Shown here in pieces: positions 48,151 to 57,597 of a stretch of 64,000 nt of DNA; positions within the stretch are counted from its first letter, which is position 1; every line of letters begins with the position of its first letter. The notes below the pieces were generated by a model. The model saw only the letters and a list, made by a program, of their open reading frames with translations. It was not told the DNA's origin and ran no database searches. The translations under genes and the position numbers were made by a program. Source of the stretch: Leuconostoc fallax KCTC 3537. Its GTDB lineage: Bacteria > Bacillota > Bacilli > Lactobacillales > Lactobacillaceae. The stretch is taken from the NCBI RefSeq assembly GCF_000165675.1, contig NZ_AEIZ01000026.1, forward strand, positions 62,001 through 126,000. Reading direction: 5' to 3'.

Positions 48151-48612
48151 ATGATACAAAAAAATCGTTTGTCGTGGGATCAATATTTTATCGCACAAGC
48201 AGCAATTTTATCGACACGATCAACTTGTAACCGTTTACACGTCGGCGCTATTATTGTCAAAAATCATCGTATTATCGCCAGCGGATATAATGGTTCAATC
48301 GCCGGAACCCCTCATTGTACAGAAGTCGGTGATTTGATTGTTGATGGACACTGTGTGCGTGCCGTACATGCTGAGCAAAACGCTTTAATGCAGGCTGCCC
48401 AAATGGGTATTAGCGTGGATGGTGCTGAATTATATGTGACAGATATGCCGTGTTTACAATGTACAAAATTATTATTGCAAGCTGGTATTCAAACAATAAA
48501 GTTTATGCGCGATTATCATAATGATACATTTGCCAACGAACTATTAACACAAAAAATGTTAAATTATTACAAATCCCCTTCAAACCAGCAACAGCTCAAC
48601 AAATTAATTTAG
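48151..48612 (+). CDS. comEB: dCMP deaminase (ComEB-like)
   Basis: Zinc enzyme deaminating dCMP to dUMP, the substrate for thymidylate synthase encoded just downstream. The zinc ligands are in [10 protein letters not shown] (His and catalytic Glu) and [10 protein letters not shown] (two Cys). Another conserved block is [21 protein letters not shown]. 153 residues. GGAGATTTAGCT precedes the ATG. Likely operon with thyA. Confidence 0.94.
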   Translation: MIQKNRLSWDQYFIAQAAILSTRSTCNRLHVGAIIVKNHRIIASGYNGSIAGTPHCTEVGDLIVDGHCVRAVHAEQNALMQAAQMGISVDGAELYVTDMPCLQCTKLLLQAGIQTIKFMRDYHNDTFANELLTQKMLNYYKSPSNQQQLNKLI

Positions 48613-48676
48613 AGCAGTTTATTGTAGATTAAGTATACGTTATAATCATTTTAAAAATTATGTAAGGATGCAATGT

Positions 48677-49651
48677 ATGTCACAAAACGAACAGCAATAT
48701 TTGGATTTAGCCAAAACTATTTTAGAAACTGGTACACACAAGTCAGATCGTACAGGTACTGGTACTCGCTCTTTATTCGGCGCTCAGATGCGTTTTAATC
48801 TTCAAGAAGGATTTCCTATACTTACGACCAAGAAAGTGTTCTTTGGCCTCATTAAAAGTGAATTATTATGGTTTTTGCGTGGTGACAATAATATCCGTTT
48901 CCTTTTGCAAAACAACAATCATATCTGGGACGAATGGGCATTTAAGAATTGGGTAACTTCTTCTGAATATACTGGTCCAGATATGACAGATTTTGGCCTT
49001 CGTGCACAAAGTGATCCAGAATTTAATCAAATTTATCAAGAGCAAAAAAGTCTCTTTGTAGATAAAATTTTGAATGATGATGATTTTATGGAAAAATTTG
49101 GTTATATTGGTGAAGTTTACGGCAAACTTTGGCGCGACTGGGAAAATCAAGACCCAATGGATCAAAACGCAACCCTTCATACTGATCAAATTCAAAATCT
49201 AATTGATGGGATTAAAACAACACCTGACTCACGCCGACTTATCGTTAGCGCATGGAATGCTGGTTCAACACCAAATGCACCATTGCCATCATGCCATGTA
49301 CTCAGCCAGTTTTATGTTGCTGATGGTAAATTAAGTGCACAACTTTATCAACGATCAGCTGATATTTTCTTGGGTGTCCCTTTTAACATTGCAAGTTATT
49401 CATTACTCATTCATATGATTGCTGCACAAACTGGCTATGCTGTTGGTGACTTTGTACACACATTAGGTGATGCCCACATTTATAACAATCATGTGGCACA
49501 AATCGAAACACAACTTTCTCGACCAATGCATCCCCTACCAAAGTTATGGCTTAACCCTGAAGTTAAATCGATCTTTGATTACACAATGGATGATATTAAA
49601 TTAATTGATTATACAAGTGAACCAGCAATTAAAGCACCTGTGGCTGTTTAA
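48677..49651 (+). CDS. thyA: Thymidylate synthase
   Basis: Methylates dUMP to dTMP using methylene-THF, regenerating dihydrofolate. The active-site Cys is in [28 protein letters not shown] and GDAHIYNNH follow. The N-terminal [13 protein letters not shown] region binds dUMP phosphate. An insert relative to E. coli ThyA (residues ~90-140) matches the longer Lactobacillus type. Start set at the ATG at 48677, 9 nt after AAGG, giving 324 residues; an in-frame ATG three codons upstream overlaps the ribosome site. Confidence 0.96.
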   Translation: MSQNEQQYLDLAKTILETGTHKSDRTGTGTRSLFGAQMRFNLQEGFPILTTKKVFFGLIKSELLWFLRGDNNIRFLLQNNNHIWDEWAFKNWVTSSEYTGPDMTDFGLRAQSDPEFNQIYQEQKSLFVDKILNDDDFMEKFGYIGEVYGKLWRDWENQDPMDQNATLHTDQIQNLIDGIKTTPDSRRLIVSAWNAGSTPNAPLPSCHVLSQFYVADGKLSAQLYQRSADIFLGVPFNIASYSLLIHMIAAQTGYAVGDFVHTLGDAHIYNNHVAQIETQLSRPMHPLPKLWLNPEVKSIFDYTMDDIKLIDYTSEPAIKAPVAV

Positions 49652-49660
49652 GTGGTACAC

Positions 49661-49694
49661 AAAAAGAACTTGGTCTACGACCAAGTTCTTTTTT
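49661..49694. terminator. Bidirectional terminator between thyA and fakA
   Basis: Perfect 15-bp stem AAAAAGAACTTGGTC / GACCAAGTTCTTTTT with a three-base loop. Confidence 0.93.
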
Positions 49695-51396
49695 ATTCTA
49701 CAGCAATTAGGAAAGGATAAAGCGGTTGTCCACCATCATGAACTTCGACCTCTATATCTTCATCAATACTCTGGATAAATTCAGCTAACTTCTTAGCATC
49801 ACGTGCTTTAGCTTGTTCACCAAAAATAATTGTTACAATCTCAGATTCATCATCTAACATTGATTTTACGGTATTTTCAGCCGTTGTGAACAACTTATTA
49901 CTGTTTACAACAATCTCACCATCAACAATGCCGAGATAGTCACCATTAGCAATCTTTTGACCATTTAATGTTGTATCTCTCACTGCATGTGTGATTTGAC
50001 CAGACTTAACATCACCAATCATATCCAACATATTTTCAGCATTATCTGATAAGTCAGCATTGGGATTATAGCCTAACATTGCTGTTAGCCCTTGTTGTAT
50101 TGTTCTTGTTTTAACAACGACTACTGGTGTTTCAGAAATTTCTTTTGCCTGCTCGGCAGCCATAAAGATATTACTGTTATTTGGTACGATAATCGCTTTT
50201 TTAGCACCACTTTTTTCAATTGCAGTAACGATATCTGCAGTAGATGGATTCATTGTTTGTCCACCTGAAATCACAGTATGCACACCTAAGCTTTTAAATA
50301 ACGCTGCAACACCATCTCCAGCTGCAATCGTGATCACTGCTGTGTCAGAAACTGGTGCAGTCATCTGTAACCGTGACTTTTTAGCTTCCTCTGCGCGTTG
50401 TGCATCAATTACTGCTTGTTGTTGATCACGCATATTATCAACCTTAACTTTTACCAACGAGCCATAATGCGTTCCCCAAGATAATACTTCCCCAGGGTTC
50501 TCTGTGTGGACGTGTACTTTAACAATCTCATCATCATTAATCACAAGTAATGAATCACCTAACTGTGCTAAATGTTGATAAAATGTATCATAATCAAAAT
50601 CATGATCAAAGGTTGTACCTTGTCCGATCTGTACCATAATTTCTGTACAGTACCCATACTCGATATCATCAGGACTTAAATTAGCATCTGCTTGCGCACC
50701 AGCATGTAACTTTTTAACCATTTGGTCAAGTTCCGCATTATCCGGTGCCTGTATCGCTTCTTCATCAAAATTATCACTTAATACTTGATAGAAAGCTTGC
50801 AAAACAAACATGAGTCCTTGTCCACCAGAATCAACAACCCCAACTTCTTTTAAAACAGGTAGTAAATCTGGTGTTTTATTCAAGGCGATCTGTGCCGCTT
50901 GCGTCACGTCAGCCATTAGGGCCACAACATTATCTGTTTCTTTAGCTGATTGGTTGGCTTGTGCTGCCGCTTCGCGTATAACAGTTAAAATCGTACCCTC
51001 AGTTGGCTTCATTACTGACTTGTAAGCCGTCTGTGCACCAGACATCAGTGCATCCGCTAAATCACGTGCGGAAAGTGTTTGTTTGCCTTCGACACTATTA
51101 GCAAAGCCACGAAAAATCTGAGATAAAATAACCCCTGAGTTACCACGTGCACCCATTAACAAACCTTTTGCTGTCGCTTTAGCTAAAGCACTAATGTCGG
51201 TTTCTAATACGTCACGCTCATACTGCGCACCACTTGCCATTGATAAACTCATATTGGTACCAGTATCACCATCAGGAACTGGAAATACATTTAACTTGTT
51301 AATTTTTTCTGCATTAGCAGCTAACGTGGCTGCCGCTGCGTTAATCATTTTACCAAATTCAACATTGGTAATTTCTGTCAACATTTCGACTGTCAT
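49693..51396 (-). CDS. fakA: Fatty acid kinase subunit FakA (DhaL/DegV-like, YloV)
   Basis: ATP-binding subunit of the fatty acid kinase that, with a FakB carrier, phosphorylates exogenous fatty acids for phospholipid synthesis. The N-terminal DhaL (DAK2) domain holds FPVPDGDTGTNMSLSM and GARGNSGVILSQIFRG. The middle links through VHVHTENPGEVLSWG, and the C-terminal region (~360-567) contains ISGGQTMNPSTADIV and PNNSNI. 567 residues, normal size. It follows the Asp23-family gene by 8 bp, as in Bacillus yloU-yloV. Confidence 0.95.
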   Translation of the reverse strand: MTVEMLTEITNVEFGKMINAAAATLAANAEKINKLNVFPVPDGDTGTNMSLSMASGAQYERDVLETDISALAKATAKGLLMGARGNSGVILSQIFRGFANSVEGKQTLSARDLADALMSGAQTAYKSVMKPTEGTILTVIREAAAQANQSAKETDNVVALMADVTQAAQIALNKTPDLLPVLKEVGVVDSGGQGLMFVLQAFYQVLSDNFDEEAIQAPDNAELDQMVKKLHAGAQADANLSPDDIEYGYCTEIMVQIGQGTTFDHDFDYDTFYQHLAQLGDSLLVINDDEIVKVHVHTENPGEVLSWGTHYGSLVKVKVDNMRDQQQAVIDAQRAEEAKKSRLQMTAPVSDTAVITIAAGDGVAALFKSLGVHTVISGGQTMNPSTADIVTAIEKSGAKKAIIVPNNSNIFMAAEQAKEISETPVVVVKTRTIQQGLTAMLGYNPNADLSDNAENMLDMIGDVKSGQITHAVRDTTLNGQKIANGDYLGIVDGEIVVNSNKLFTTAENTVKSMLDDESEIVTIIFGEQAKARDAKKLAEFIQSIDEDIEVEVHDGGQPLYPFLIAVE

Positions 51397-51404
51397 GGAT
51401 TCTC

Positions 51405-51764
51405 CTAGTCACTCACACGCACACCCTGAACAACAACATTAACTTCAGTGGCGCGAATACCCAAGAGTGCGTCTAGATTATACTTTACTTTATTTTGAAC
51501 TGATTTTGATACTTCTGACAACTTTGTGCCATACTCAACAACAATATAAACTTCAACATTAATACCGTTATCGTCTTGATGCACTAACACACCCTTAGCA
51601 TAATTTTCACGATTGAGAATTTGATTCATCCCATCTCGAAAAGTTGCTTTAGATGCCATACCGACAACACCAGGATTTGCAATAGCAGCACCACCAACGA
51701 TAGTTGCAATTACATCATTTTCAATATCAATATCGCCATTTTTAACTTTAATTTTAATTGTCAT
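51405..51764 (-). CDS. Asp23/Gls24 family protein (YloU-like)
   Basis: A 119-residue DUF322 protein beginning MTIKIKVKNGDIDIENDVIA, with the family blocks GVVGMASK and VEVYIVVEYGTKLSEVSKSVQ. It pairs with fakA as in other Firmicutes. Only a weak ribosome site stands before its ATG. A good AGGAGG lies upstream before a nine-codon frame (GTG at 51794 to TGA at 51768) that ends 3 nt before the ATG, so translation may be coupled to that mini-ORF. Confidence 0.92.
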   Translation of the reverse strand: MTIKIKVKNGDIDIENDVIATIVGGAAIANPGVVGMASKATFRDGMNQILNRENYAKGVLVHQDDNGINVEVYIVVEYGTKLSEVSKSVQNKVKYNLDALLGIRATEVNVVVQGVRVSD

Positions 51765-51892
51765 TATTCAACTTGTGCAAGAAAACGAACGCACTTTCCT
51801 CCTATTAAAAGGTTCAACTTGGTATTAGTTTAACATAATGTTATGTATAAATAAAAAATATACATTCATCACATTACAATTTTCACAAGCAT

Positions 51893-51914
51893 AAAAAACC
51901 ACCGTGTGGTGGTC
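51893..51914 (-). terminator. rpmB terminator
   Basis: ACCACC / GGTGGT stem with a four-base loop and TTTTTT on the minus strand, a few bases after the rpmB stop. Confidence 0.85.
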
Positions 51915-51917
51915 TTT

Positions 51918-52118
51918 TTAAACACGTTCAATAGAACCGTTTTTTAGTCCGGCCTTCAAAGTACGCGCCGTCAAGTAAACCTTCTTTGGTGCGCCACCAT
52001 TGATCTTAACCGTCACTTTTTGCAAGTTTGGCTTCCAGCTACGACGACTTGAGTTCAACGCGTGTGAACGTTGGTTACCAAAACGTGTACGTGCACCTGT
52101 AATAGCATCTTTTGCCAT
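51918..52118 (-). CDS. rpmB: 50S ribosomal protein L28
   Basis: A 66-residue basic large-subunit protein with [20 protein letters not shown] and a [12 protein letters not shown] ending. No CxxC zinc pair is present, so it is the zinc-independent form. GAGGGTCG precedes the ATG. Convergent or opposite arrangement with the Asp23-fakA unit is conserved in Firmicutes, where rpmB usually neighbours yloU. Confidence 0.97.
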   Translation of the reverse strand: MAKDAITGARTRFGNQRSHALNSSRRSWKPNLQKVTVKINGGAPKKVYLTARTLKAGLKNGSIERV

Positions 52119-52210
52119 GTTCGACCCTCCTTCTCGAGCCAGTTATTTTAAATTAAAAGCTCTTTCTACAACAATATTAAATTTTACCAGAAATTAACAC
52201 AATTAACAAG

Positions 52211-52525
52211 CTAATCTGTATACTTCTCTAAAATATTAGCCAACTGTTCTTTATTATGGAAACCAGTCAATCGTTCTACCACTTCACCATCTTTTTTAAT
52301 GAGTAAGGTTGGAATGGCACGAACACTAAATGAAGCTGGTGTAGCGGGATTAGCATCCACATCCATTTTAACGAACTTAACATTATCCATCTCACCTGAT
52401 AGTGCATCCAATACAGGAGATTGCATACGGCATGGGCCACACCAAGTTGCCCAAAAATCAGTAATTGTTACACCTGTATTTGTTTCCTGTTCAAAATTAC
52501 TGTCTTCAACTACTTTTACTGTCAT
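52211..52525 (-). CDS. trxA: Thioredoxin
   Basis: Cytoplasmic disulfide reductase of 104 residues, with the redox motif WATWCGPCRM (~28-37) and the cis-proline region RAIPTLL. Standard single-domain thioredoxin. It stands between rpmB and thiN on the same strand. Confidence 0.97.
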   Translation of the reverse strand: MTVKVVEDSNFEQETNTGVTITDFWATWCGPCRMQSPVLDALSGEMDNVKFVKMDVDANPATPASFSVRAIPTLLIKKDGEVVERLTGFHNKEQLANILEKYTD

Positions 52526-52559
52526 AAGTAACCTTCTTTCTAGATTGCGTCAATTGCAT

Positions 52560-53207
52560 TTAAACATCACATGTTTGGACTGTCATAATGATACCTTGTT
52601 TGAGTGAAAAATGCACTTGCTCACCGATAAATTCATTGGAGGACCACATTTTAGGCATCAGTTGTGTTGTATTTAAATCAAGCGTATATTTTGCATCTTT
52701 AATATGAAAATCATTAATATTAGCTAACGCCATAAAACCCAAATACCGTGTTTTATCATTCTTGATGAGTACATGCTCGCCCGGGCCAAAATAATTCACA
52801 GCATTACATTTATCGATAAAAGTAACTTTTTCTCGAATCACGGTAAATTTTTCATCACCCATTTGCCATAAATTACTCAATAAATGATCTAGTCTACCGC
52901 CAGTGGCACCAAATACCTTAATATGAGTAGGCTGCATATCTCGAGCATACATCAAGGCTAATTCTGTATCTGTCTCATCTTTTTCAGCTTTTACATGAAT
53001 CACTTGCGTATCAACAAAATGCTGCTGTAACTCTTGATATTCAGATAGCGTTAAAGAGTCAAAATCACCAACTGCCATCTTCATGTGTACCTGATGCTGA
53101 TACAAATACCATGTCCCACGATCTGCACCAATCCATTGACCTGGTTCCTCAAAAATATTGTCTGGCCACAATTCTGTTGGCCCACCAGCTAATATATTAA
53201 TCTGCAT
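52560..53207 (-). CDS. thiN: Thiamine pyrophosphokinase
   Basis: Converts thiamine to thiamine diphosphate, cofactor of phosphoketolase and pyruvate enzymes. The 215 residues contain WIGADRGTWYLYQHQ, AVGDFDSLTLSEYQEL, EKDETDTELALMYA and VFGATGGRLDHLLSNL, all family signatures. Its start overlaps the end region of rpe, matching the conserved rsgA-rpe-thiN order. Confidence 0.95.
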   Translation of the reverse strand: MQINILAGGPTELWPDNIFEEPGQWIGADRGTWYLYQHQVHMKMAVGDFDSLTLSEYQELQQHFVDTQVIHVKAEKDETDTELALMYARDMQPTHIKVFGATGGRLDHLLSNLWQMGDEKFTVIREKVTFIDKCNAVNYFGPGEHVLIKNDKTRYLGFMALANINDFHIKDAKYTLDLNTTQLMPKMWSSNEFIGEQVHFSLKQGIIMTVQTCDV

Positions 53208-53861
53208 CTTTCGTTAATGCTTTCAACAACTTAATCTTAGCGGCTGGATCAACTTTATCATAAACGTATGAACCAGCTACAAAAACATTGGCCCCCGCTT
53301 CGTATGCTGCAGCGATTGTTTTGTCGTTAACACCACCATCAATTTCAATGTCAAAGTTCAATTCTTTTCTTCTTTAAATGTCTTTAGCTGTTCAATCTTT
53401 TCAAGTGTTTCTGGTAAGAACTTTTGTCCACCAAATCCTGGGTTAACGGTCATAACTAGTACCTGATCCACCATGTGCAAAACAGATTCAATAGCTGAAA
53501 CTGGTGTTCCCGGATTAATCACAACTTCTGCTTTTACACCTTTTTGCTTAATCATTTGCAAAGCACGGTGAATATGTGGTGTTGCTTCAACATGAACACC
53601 AATAATATCAGATCCAGCATCCGCAAATGCATCAACAAATCGCTCTGGATTTTGGACCATCAAATGAACATCCAATACCAAGTCAGTTTCTGGACGTAAT
53701 TGTTTAACCCAGTTTGGGCCATATGAAATAGCAGGTACAAATTGACCATCCATCACATCAATATGCAAGTATTCTGCGCCAGCCGCTTCAACGAGCTTCA
53801 CATCGCGCTCTAAATTTGTATAATCTGCACTTAAAATTGAAGGTGAAATAATTCCTGACAT
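53197..53861 (-). CDS. rpe: Ribulose-phosphate 3-epimerase (one frameshift)
   Basis: Interconverts ribulose-5-phosphate and xylulose-5-phosphate, directly feeding the phosphoketolase pathway. The TIM-barrel has ISPSILSADYTNLE, HIDVMDGQFVPAISYG, VHLMVQNPERF and VMTVNPGFGGQKFLP. An A run near 53366 is one base short. Restored, EEKELNFDIEIDGGVNDKTI completes the phosphate-binding end, 221 residues. Start at the ATG at 53861 behind AAGGAG; six in-frame codons upstream lie in the ribosome site region. Confidence 0.95.
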
Positions 53862-53885
53862 TGTTGTCTCCTTTAGCATAACGAC

Positions 53886-54836
53886 TTATTCATGCTTCTG
53901 TCTAAATGATACGCTATTTTTGTTTTTGTATTTTGGCTTCTGTGATTTAATTAAGTCATAAAAGCTCTTATAGTTATTGTACCGCGATTGTACAATTGTG
54001 CCAATTTCTACGGCTGATTTCACGGCACAATGAGGCTCATTTAAATGTAAACATCCCCTAAACTGACAATTTTGTCGCACCGCTACAAATTCAGGAAAAT
54101 AATCATCTAGCTCATCAACTGAAAAATCAAAGACTTCATAAGAAGAAAAACCGGGTGTATCACCAATGAGTGCCGATTCAACCGGGATCAACTTTACTTT
54201 TCGCGTTGTGTGTTTTCCACGACTTAATGCTTTTGAAACTTCACCCGTTTCCAATCCTAATTCAGGTGATAAATGATTTAATAAAGTTGATTTACCAGCG
54301 CCAGTTTGTCCCATAAAAACAGCCACTTTATGCTGTAATTGTTCTTTTAATTGATTAAAAGCGACATCCTGTTGATGTGGTGCTGGCAATATAACCTCAT
54401 AACCAATATTTTGATAATTTTGCTGGATTAATTTGAAATCTTCATACTCATCATTTGTGAGTAAATCAGTTTTTGTAAAATAAATGAGTGGTACAATTTG
54501 TGCCGCTTCTAAAGCAACAAGTTGTCGATCTAATAAATTATTTGCAAAATTGGGTTCTTTAGCAGCAGTAATAATAACCGCCAAATCAATATTTGCAACT
54601 GGTGGCCGCACCAAAGCATTATGGCGAGGATGAATTTTCCAAATGAGTCCCTCATCATTTTGACTTTCGTAATCGACAAAATCACCAACCAAAGGTTTTT
54701 GCTTTGATTTGCGAAATTCGCCGCGTGCGCGCGTTCTTTCTATTTGTCCTGATTCATTTTGAATATCATAGAAACCACTTAGTGATTGAATAATTCGGCC
54801 TGTTTTCATCATATCAAGCTCATTTTGTCCTTCCAT
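53886..54836 (-). CDS. rsgA: Small ribosomal subunit biogenesis GTPase RsgA
   Basis: Circularly permuted GTPase that checks late 30S assembly. An N-terminal OB fold (~1-75) precedes the GTPase with G4 YFTKTDLL, then G1 [12 protein letters not shown] and G3 [11 protein letters not shown], in the permuted order. A C-terminal zinc site is [16 protein letters not shown]. 316 residues; the start could also be one of the ATGs at residues 9-10. Followed by rpe and thiN, as in Bacillus. Confidence 0.96.
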   Translation of the reverse strand: MEGQNELDMMKTGRIIQSLSGFYDIQNESGQIERTRARGEFRKSKQKPLVGDFVDYESQNDEGLIWKIHPRHNALVRPPVANIDLAVIITAAKEPNFANNLLDRQLVALEAAQIVPLIYFTKTDLLTNDEYEDFKLIQQNYQNIGYEVILPAPHQQDVAFNQLKEQLQHKVAVFMGQTGAGKSTLLNHLSPELGLETGEVSKALSRGKHTTRKVKLIPVESALIGDTPGFSSYEVFDFSVDELDDYFPEFVAVRQNCQFRGCLHLNEPHCAVKSAVEIGTIVQSRYNNYKSFYDLIKSQKPKYKNKNSVSFRQKHE

Positions 54837-54871
54837 GTCATGCTTTATATTTTATCATGAATTACTTTATA

Positions 54872-54902
54872 AAAAGAAAAGACAGCATATACGCTGTCTT
54901 TT
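54872..54902 (-). terminator. Terminator between prkC and rsgA
   Basis: AAAAGACAGC / GCTGTCTTTT stem with TTTTCTTTTT on the minus strand, overlapping the prkC stop. Confidence 0.85.
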
Positions 54903-56811
54903 AATTTGATGAATCATCGTTATCATTTGATGCGCTATCGGAACTATCTTCGTCCGATGACGATGATGACGAACCACTGCTACTTGAAGATGACGATTTT
55001 GATGAGGAACTTGAAGAAGATGCTGTTCCCAATGAAATCGTTACCATCAAAGTATCATTAACAGTAATCGTTGACCCACCACGAATCGATTGAGAAATGA
55101 CTTTCCCTTTACCGATTTTATTATCATTAACTTCATTAAAATTCACAATAATATTATTGCCAGTCGCCCATGATTCAACATCTGCTCTTGTAGATGAATC
55201 GGTAAAATCAGGTACTTGTATTTTAGCTGGGCCCGTTGATACTGTAAAATCAACCGTCGTCTCAGTTGGATCTACTTTATCATCTGCATTCAAAGACTGA
55301 TTGATAATTTTATTATCGTCTACATCATTAGAAGCAATTTCTTTTTTATTAACACTATATCCCTGAGCACGTAATTGTGTTGATATTGTATCATAATCCG
55401 AGCCAACATAATCACCAAAACGCACTTTTTGTCTACCTGTTGAAATAATTAAATTAACTGTATCATCCTTATAAGCACGTGCACCACGTTTGGGGTCAGA
55501 ACTAATCACATGCCCCTTTGTAATGCTCTTAGACGTTGTCCGTGTAACAGTCCCCACATTTAGACCCAGCGTTTTTATTTTACGCTCTGCATCTGCCTGC
55601 GAGTCATTAACCACATTAGGCACATTAACACGATTAGAAGCATTAACCATATAAACTGTACCACTACCCAACACAATTAAAAGGCCTAATACCAGTACCC
55701 ATGGCCAACGTTTTCTATCTTTAAATTTAATACCATGTTTGCGTAAAACATCACGCACATAATTCGGCGTTCTTTCCACCAACTTCGCAATTGTCTTAAC
55801 ATGATAATTTTTTGCGCCATATTCAATAATTTGATCATCCACGGTTTTTGGAATCGGCATATCATCCTTATTCAAAGCCGTTTCGGTAGTCACACCATCT
55901 CGCAGTTGGCTTTGTATCTGATCCATCGGAATAATACGTGTTTCATTTTCTTCAGTAGACAACGGCACAAAACGCTGCTCATTAGCACGCCGTGGCGATA
56001 ATGCTGTACGTAAATCATCCAACATGGCCTGCGCACTAGCGTATCGGTTTTGAGGTAATTTAGTTGTTGCCTTTAAAATCACATTTTCTAATGCTTGTGG
56101 AATTCTTGGATCAAAATCGCGCACTGACGGCATATCAGAATTCGCATGTTTTAATGCAATTGAAACCGCAGTTTCCCCTTCATATGGCACCTTTTTAGTT
56201 AGCATCTCATACAAAATAACACCTAAAGCATAGATATCAGACTTATCAGAAGCCATACTGCCTCTGGTTTGTTCAGGAGAAAGATAATGAATGGAACCGA
56301 CAACAGTATTTGTTTGTGTCATTGTGTGATCAAACTTAGCAACCGCAATACCAAAATCGGTAATTTTAACTTTATCAGCTTTATCGATTAAAATATTTTG
56401 CGGTTTCAAATCACGATGAATAATACCAGCTTCGTGCGCTGCTTGAACAGCACTTAAAACCTGCAGCATAATATCAATTACCTGCTGATAAGGTATGGGA
56501 AAATGATTGGCAATATATGATTTCAAATCAGTGCCATCAACGTATTCCATAATAATATATTGGGAACCATCGACTTCACCAACATCATATATTTGGACGA
56601 CATTATCGTGAACCAGCTCGGTTGCAGCCACGGCTTCCCTTTGAAATCGTTTCACTAGTGTTTGATCGTCTTTCATATCAAGACGCATACATTTACAAGT
56701 GACATCACGATTTAAAAATTCATCATGCGCCAAATATACATTTGCCATACCACCACCACCAAGTGGCCTGATGATACGATATCGATTATTAATGAGTGTA
56801 TCCGGTAACAT
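54901..56811 (-). CDS. prkC: PASTA-domain Ser/Thr protein kinase
   Basis: Membrane kinase sensing muropeptides or lipid II and controlling wall synthesis and division. The kinase domain has the P-loop GGGGMANVYLAHD (18-30), Lys40, catalytic HRDLKPQN (132-139), DFG (152-154) and SPEQ. A juxtamembrane part (~325-365) includes KTIAKLVERTPNYVRDVLRK, which looks like a helix-turn-helix. A transmembrane helix follows (~370-391), then three PASTA repeats (~396-595) and a Ser/Asp-rich tail. 636 residues. Preceded by the partner phosphatase. Confidence 0.96.
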   Translation of the reverse strand: MLPDTLINNRYRIIRPLGGGGMANVYLAHDEFLNRDVTCKCMRLDMKDDQTLVKRFQREAVAATELVHDNVVQIYDVGEVDGSQYIIMEYVDGTDLKSYIANHFPIPYQQVIDIMLQVLSAVQAAHEAGIIHRDLKPQNILIDKADKVKITDFGIAVAKFDHTMTQTNTVVGSIHYLSPEQTRGSMASDKSDIYALGVILYEMLTKKVPYEGETAVSIALKHANSDMPSVRDFDPRIPQALENVILKATTKLPQNRYASAQAMLDDLRTALSPRRANEQRFVPLSTEENETRIIPMDQIQSQLRDGVTTETALNKDDMPIPKTVDDQIIEYGAKNYHVKTIAKLVERTPNYVRDVLRKHGIKFKDRKRWPWVLVLGLLIVLGSGTVYMVNASNRVNVPNVVNDSQADAERKIKTLGLNVGTVTRTTSKSITKGHVISSDPKRGARAYKDDTVNLIISTGRQKVRFGDYVGSDYDTISTQLRAQGYSVNKKEIASNDVDDNKIINQSLNADDKVDPTETTVDFTVSTGPAKIQVPDFTDSSTRADVESWATGNNIIVNFNEVNDNKIGKGKVISQSIRGGSTITVNDTLMVTISLGTASSSSSSSKSSSSSSSGSSSSSSDEDSSDSASNDNDDSSN

Positions 56812-56819
56812 GAGTGACG

Positions 56820-57563
56820 TTAATCCTTTTCATTTTGTTGCTGACACAATAACGCTGTAACGTTATCTGGCACATCATTATCATTAGCTTGTTGAACCAA
56901 TGCATTAGCGCGTTCCTCAAGTGTTAAATCATATTGACTCAATGTTGCTTTAATATCATCTTTAGTCAAGACCTTAGTGATACCATCTGATGTTAATAGT
57001 AAAATATTGGATGGCAAAAATTCGTGCTGAGATATTTCAAGATCCACACGTGTATCTACGCCTAAATACCGCGTTAAACTATTGGCATTAGGTAATTGTT
57101 CAGCATCGGCTTTTGTAATCCGACCCGTTCTTAATAATTCATTTTTTAGGGAATGATCAAATGATAGTTGTGTCAGTTGATTATCATGCAAACGAAACGC
57201 TTTTGAATCGCCTAAATTAGCTAACAATAACTGCTGATTAAAGATAACCGCAATAATTAATGTGGTAGCCATCTGGGATAAATCTCGGAAACGTTCACCC
57301 GCCTGTAGCATTGCATCATTTTCTAACTGAGCACGATTTTTAAGCCAGTCAACCGTTGCTTTCATCATTTCTATGGAGGTACTTTCCCAAGCATTACCAA
57401 AGTGTTCAACAGCCATTGCGCTGGCAACCTCGCCACCTTCATTTGAGGTCACACCATCAGCTACAATAAGCATCCAAAGGCCCGATTGGTTTTGAAAAGC
57501 ACCAACGTAGTCCTCATTATCACCTTTTCTATTACCAGGATCAGTTAAATATGCTACTTCCAT
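56820..57563 (-). CDS. stp: PP2C-family Ser/Thr phosphatase
   Basis: Metal-dependent phosphatase reversing PrkC phosphorylation. Metal-ligand motifs are GNRKGDNEDYVGAF, VADGVTSNEGGEVAS, LLLTSDGITKVL and DNVTALL. 247 residues, usual length. It lies directly before prkC (8 bp), the standard stp-prkC pair. Confidence 0.96.
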   Translation of the reverse strand: MEVAYLTDPGNRKGDNEDYVGAFQNQSGLWMLIVADGVTSNEGGEVASAMAVEHFGNAWESTSIEMMKATVDWLKNRAQLENDAMLQAGERFRDLSQMATTLIIAVIFNQQLLLANLGDSKAFRLHDNQLTQLSFDHSLKNELLRTGRITKADAEQLPNANSLTRYLGVDTRVDLEISQHEFLPSNILLLTSDGITKVLTKDDIKATLSQYDLTLEERANALVQQANDNDVPDNVTALLCQQQNEKD

Positions 57564-57597
57564 ATCTTATTCATGCACCTTTTTTAATTCTCAATTG

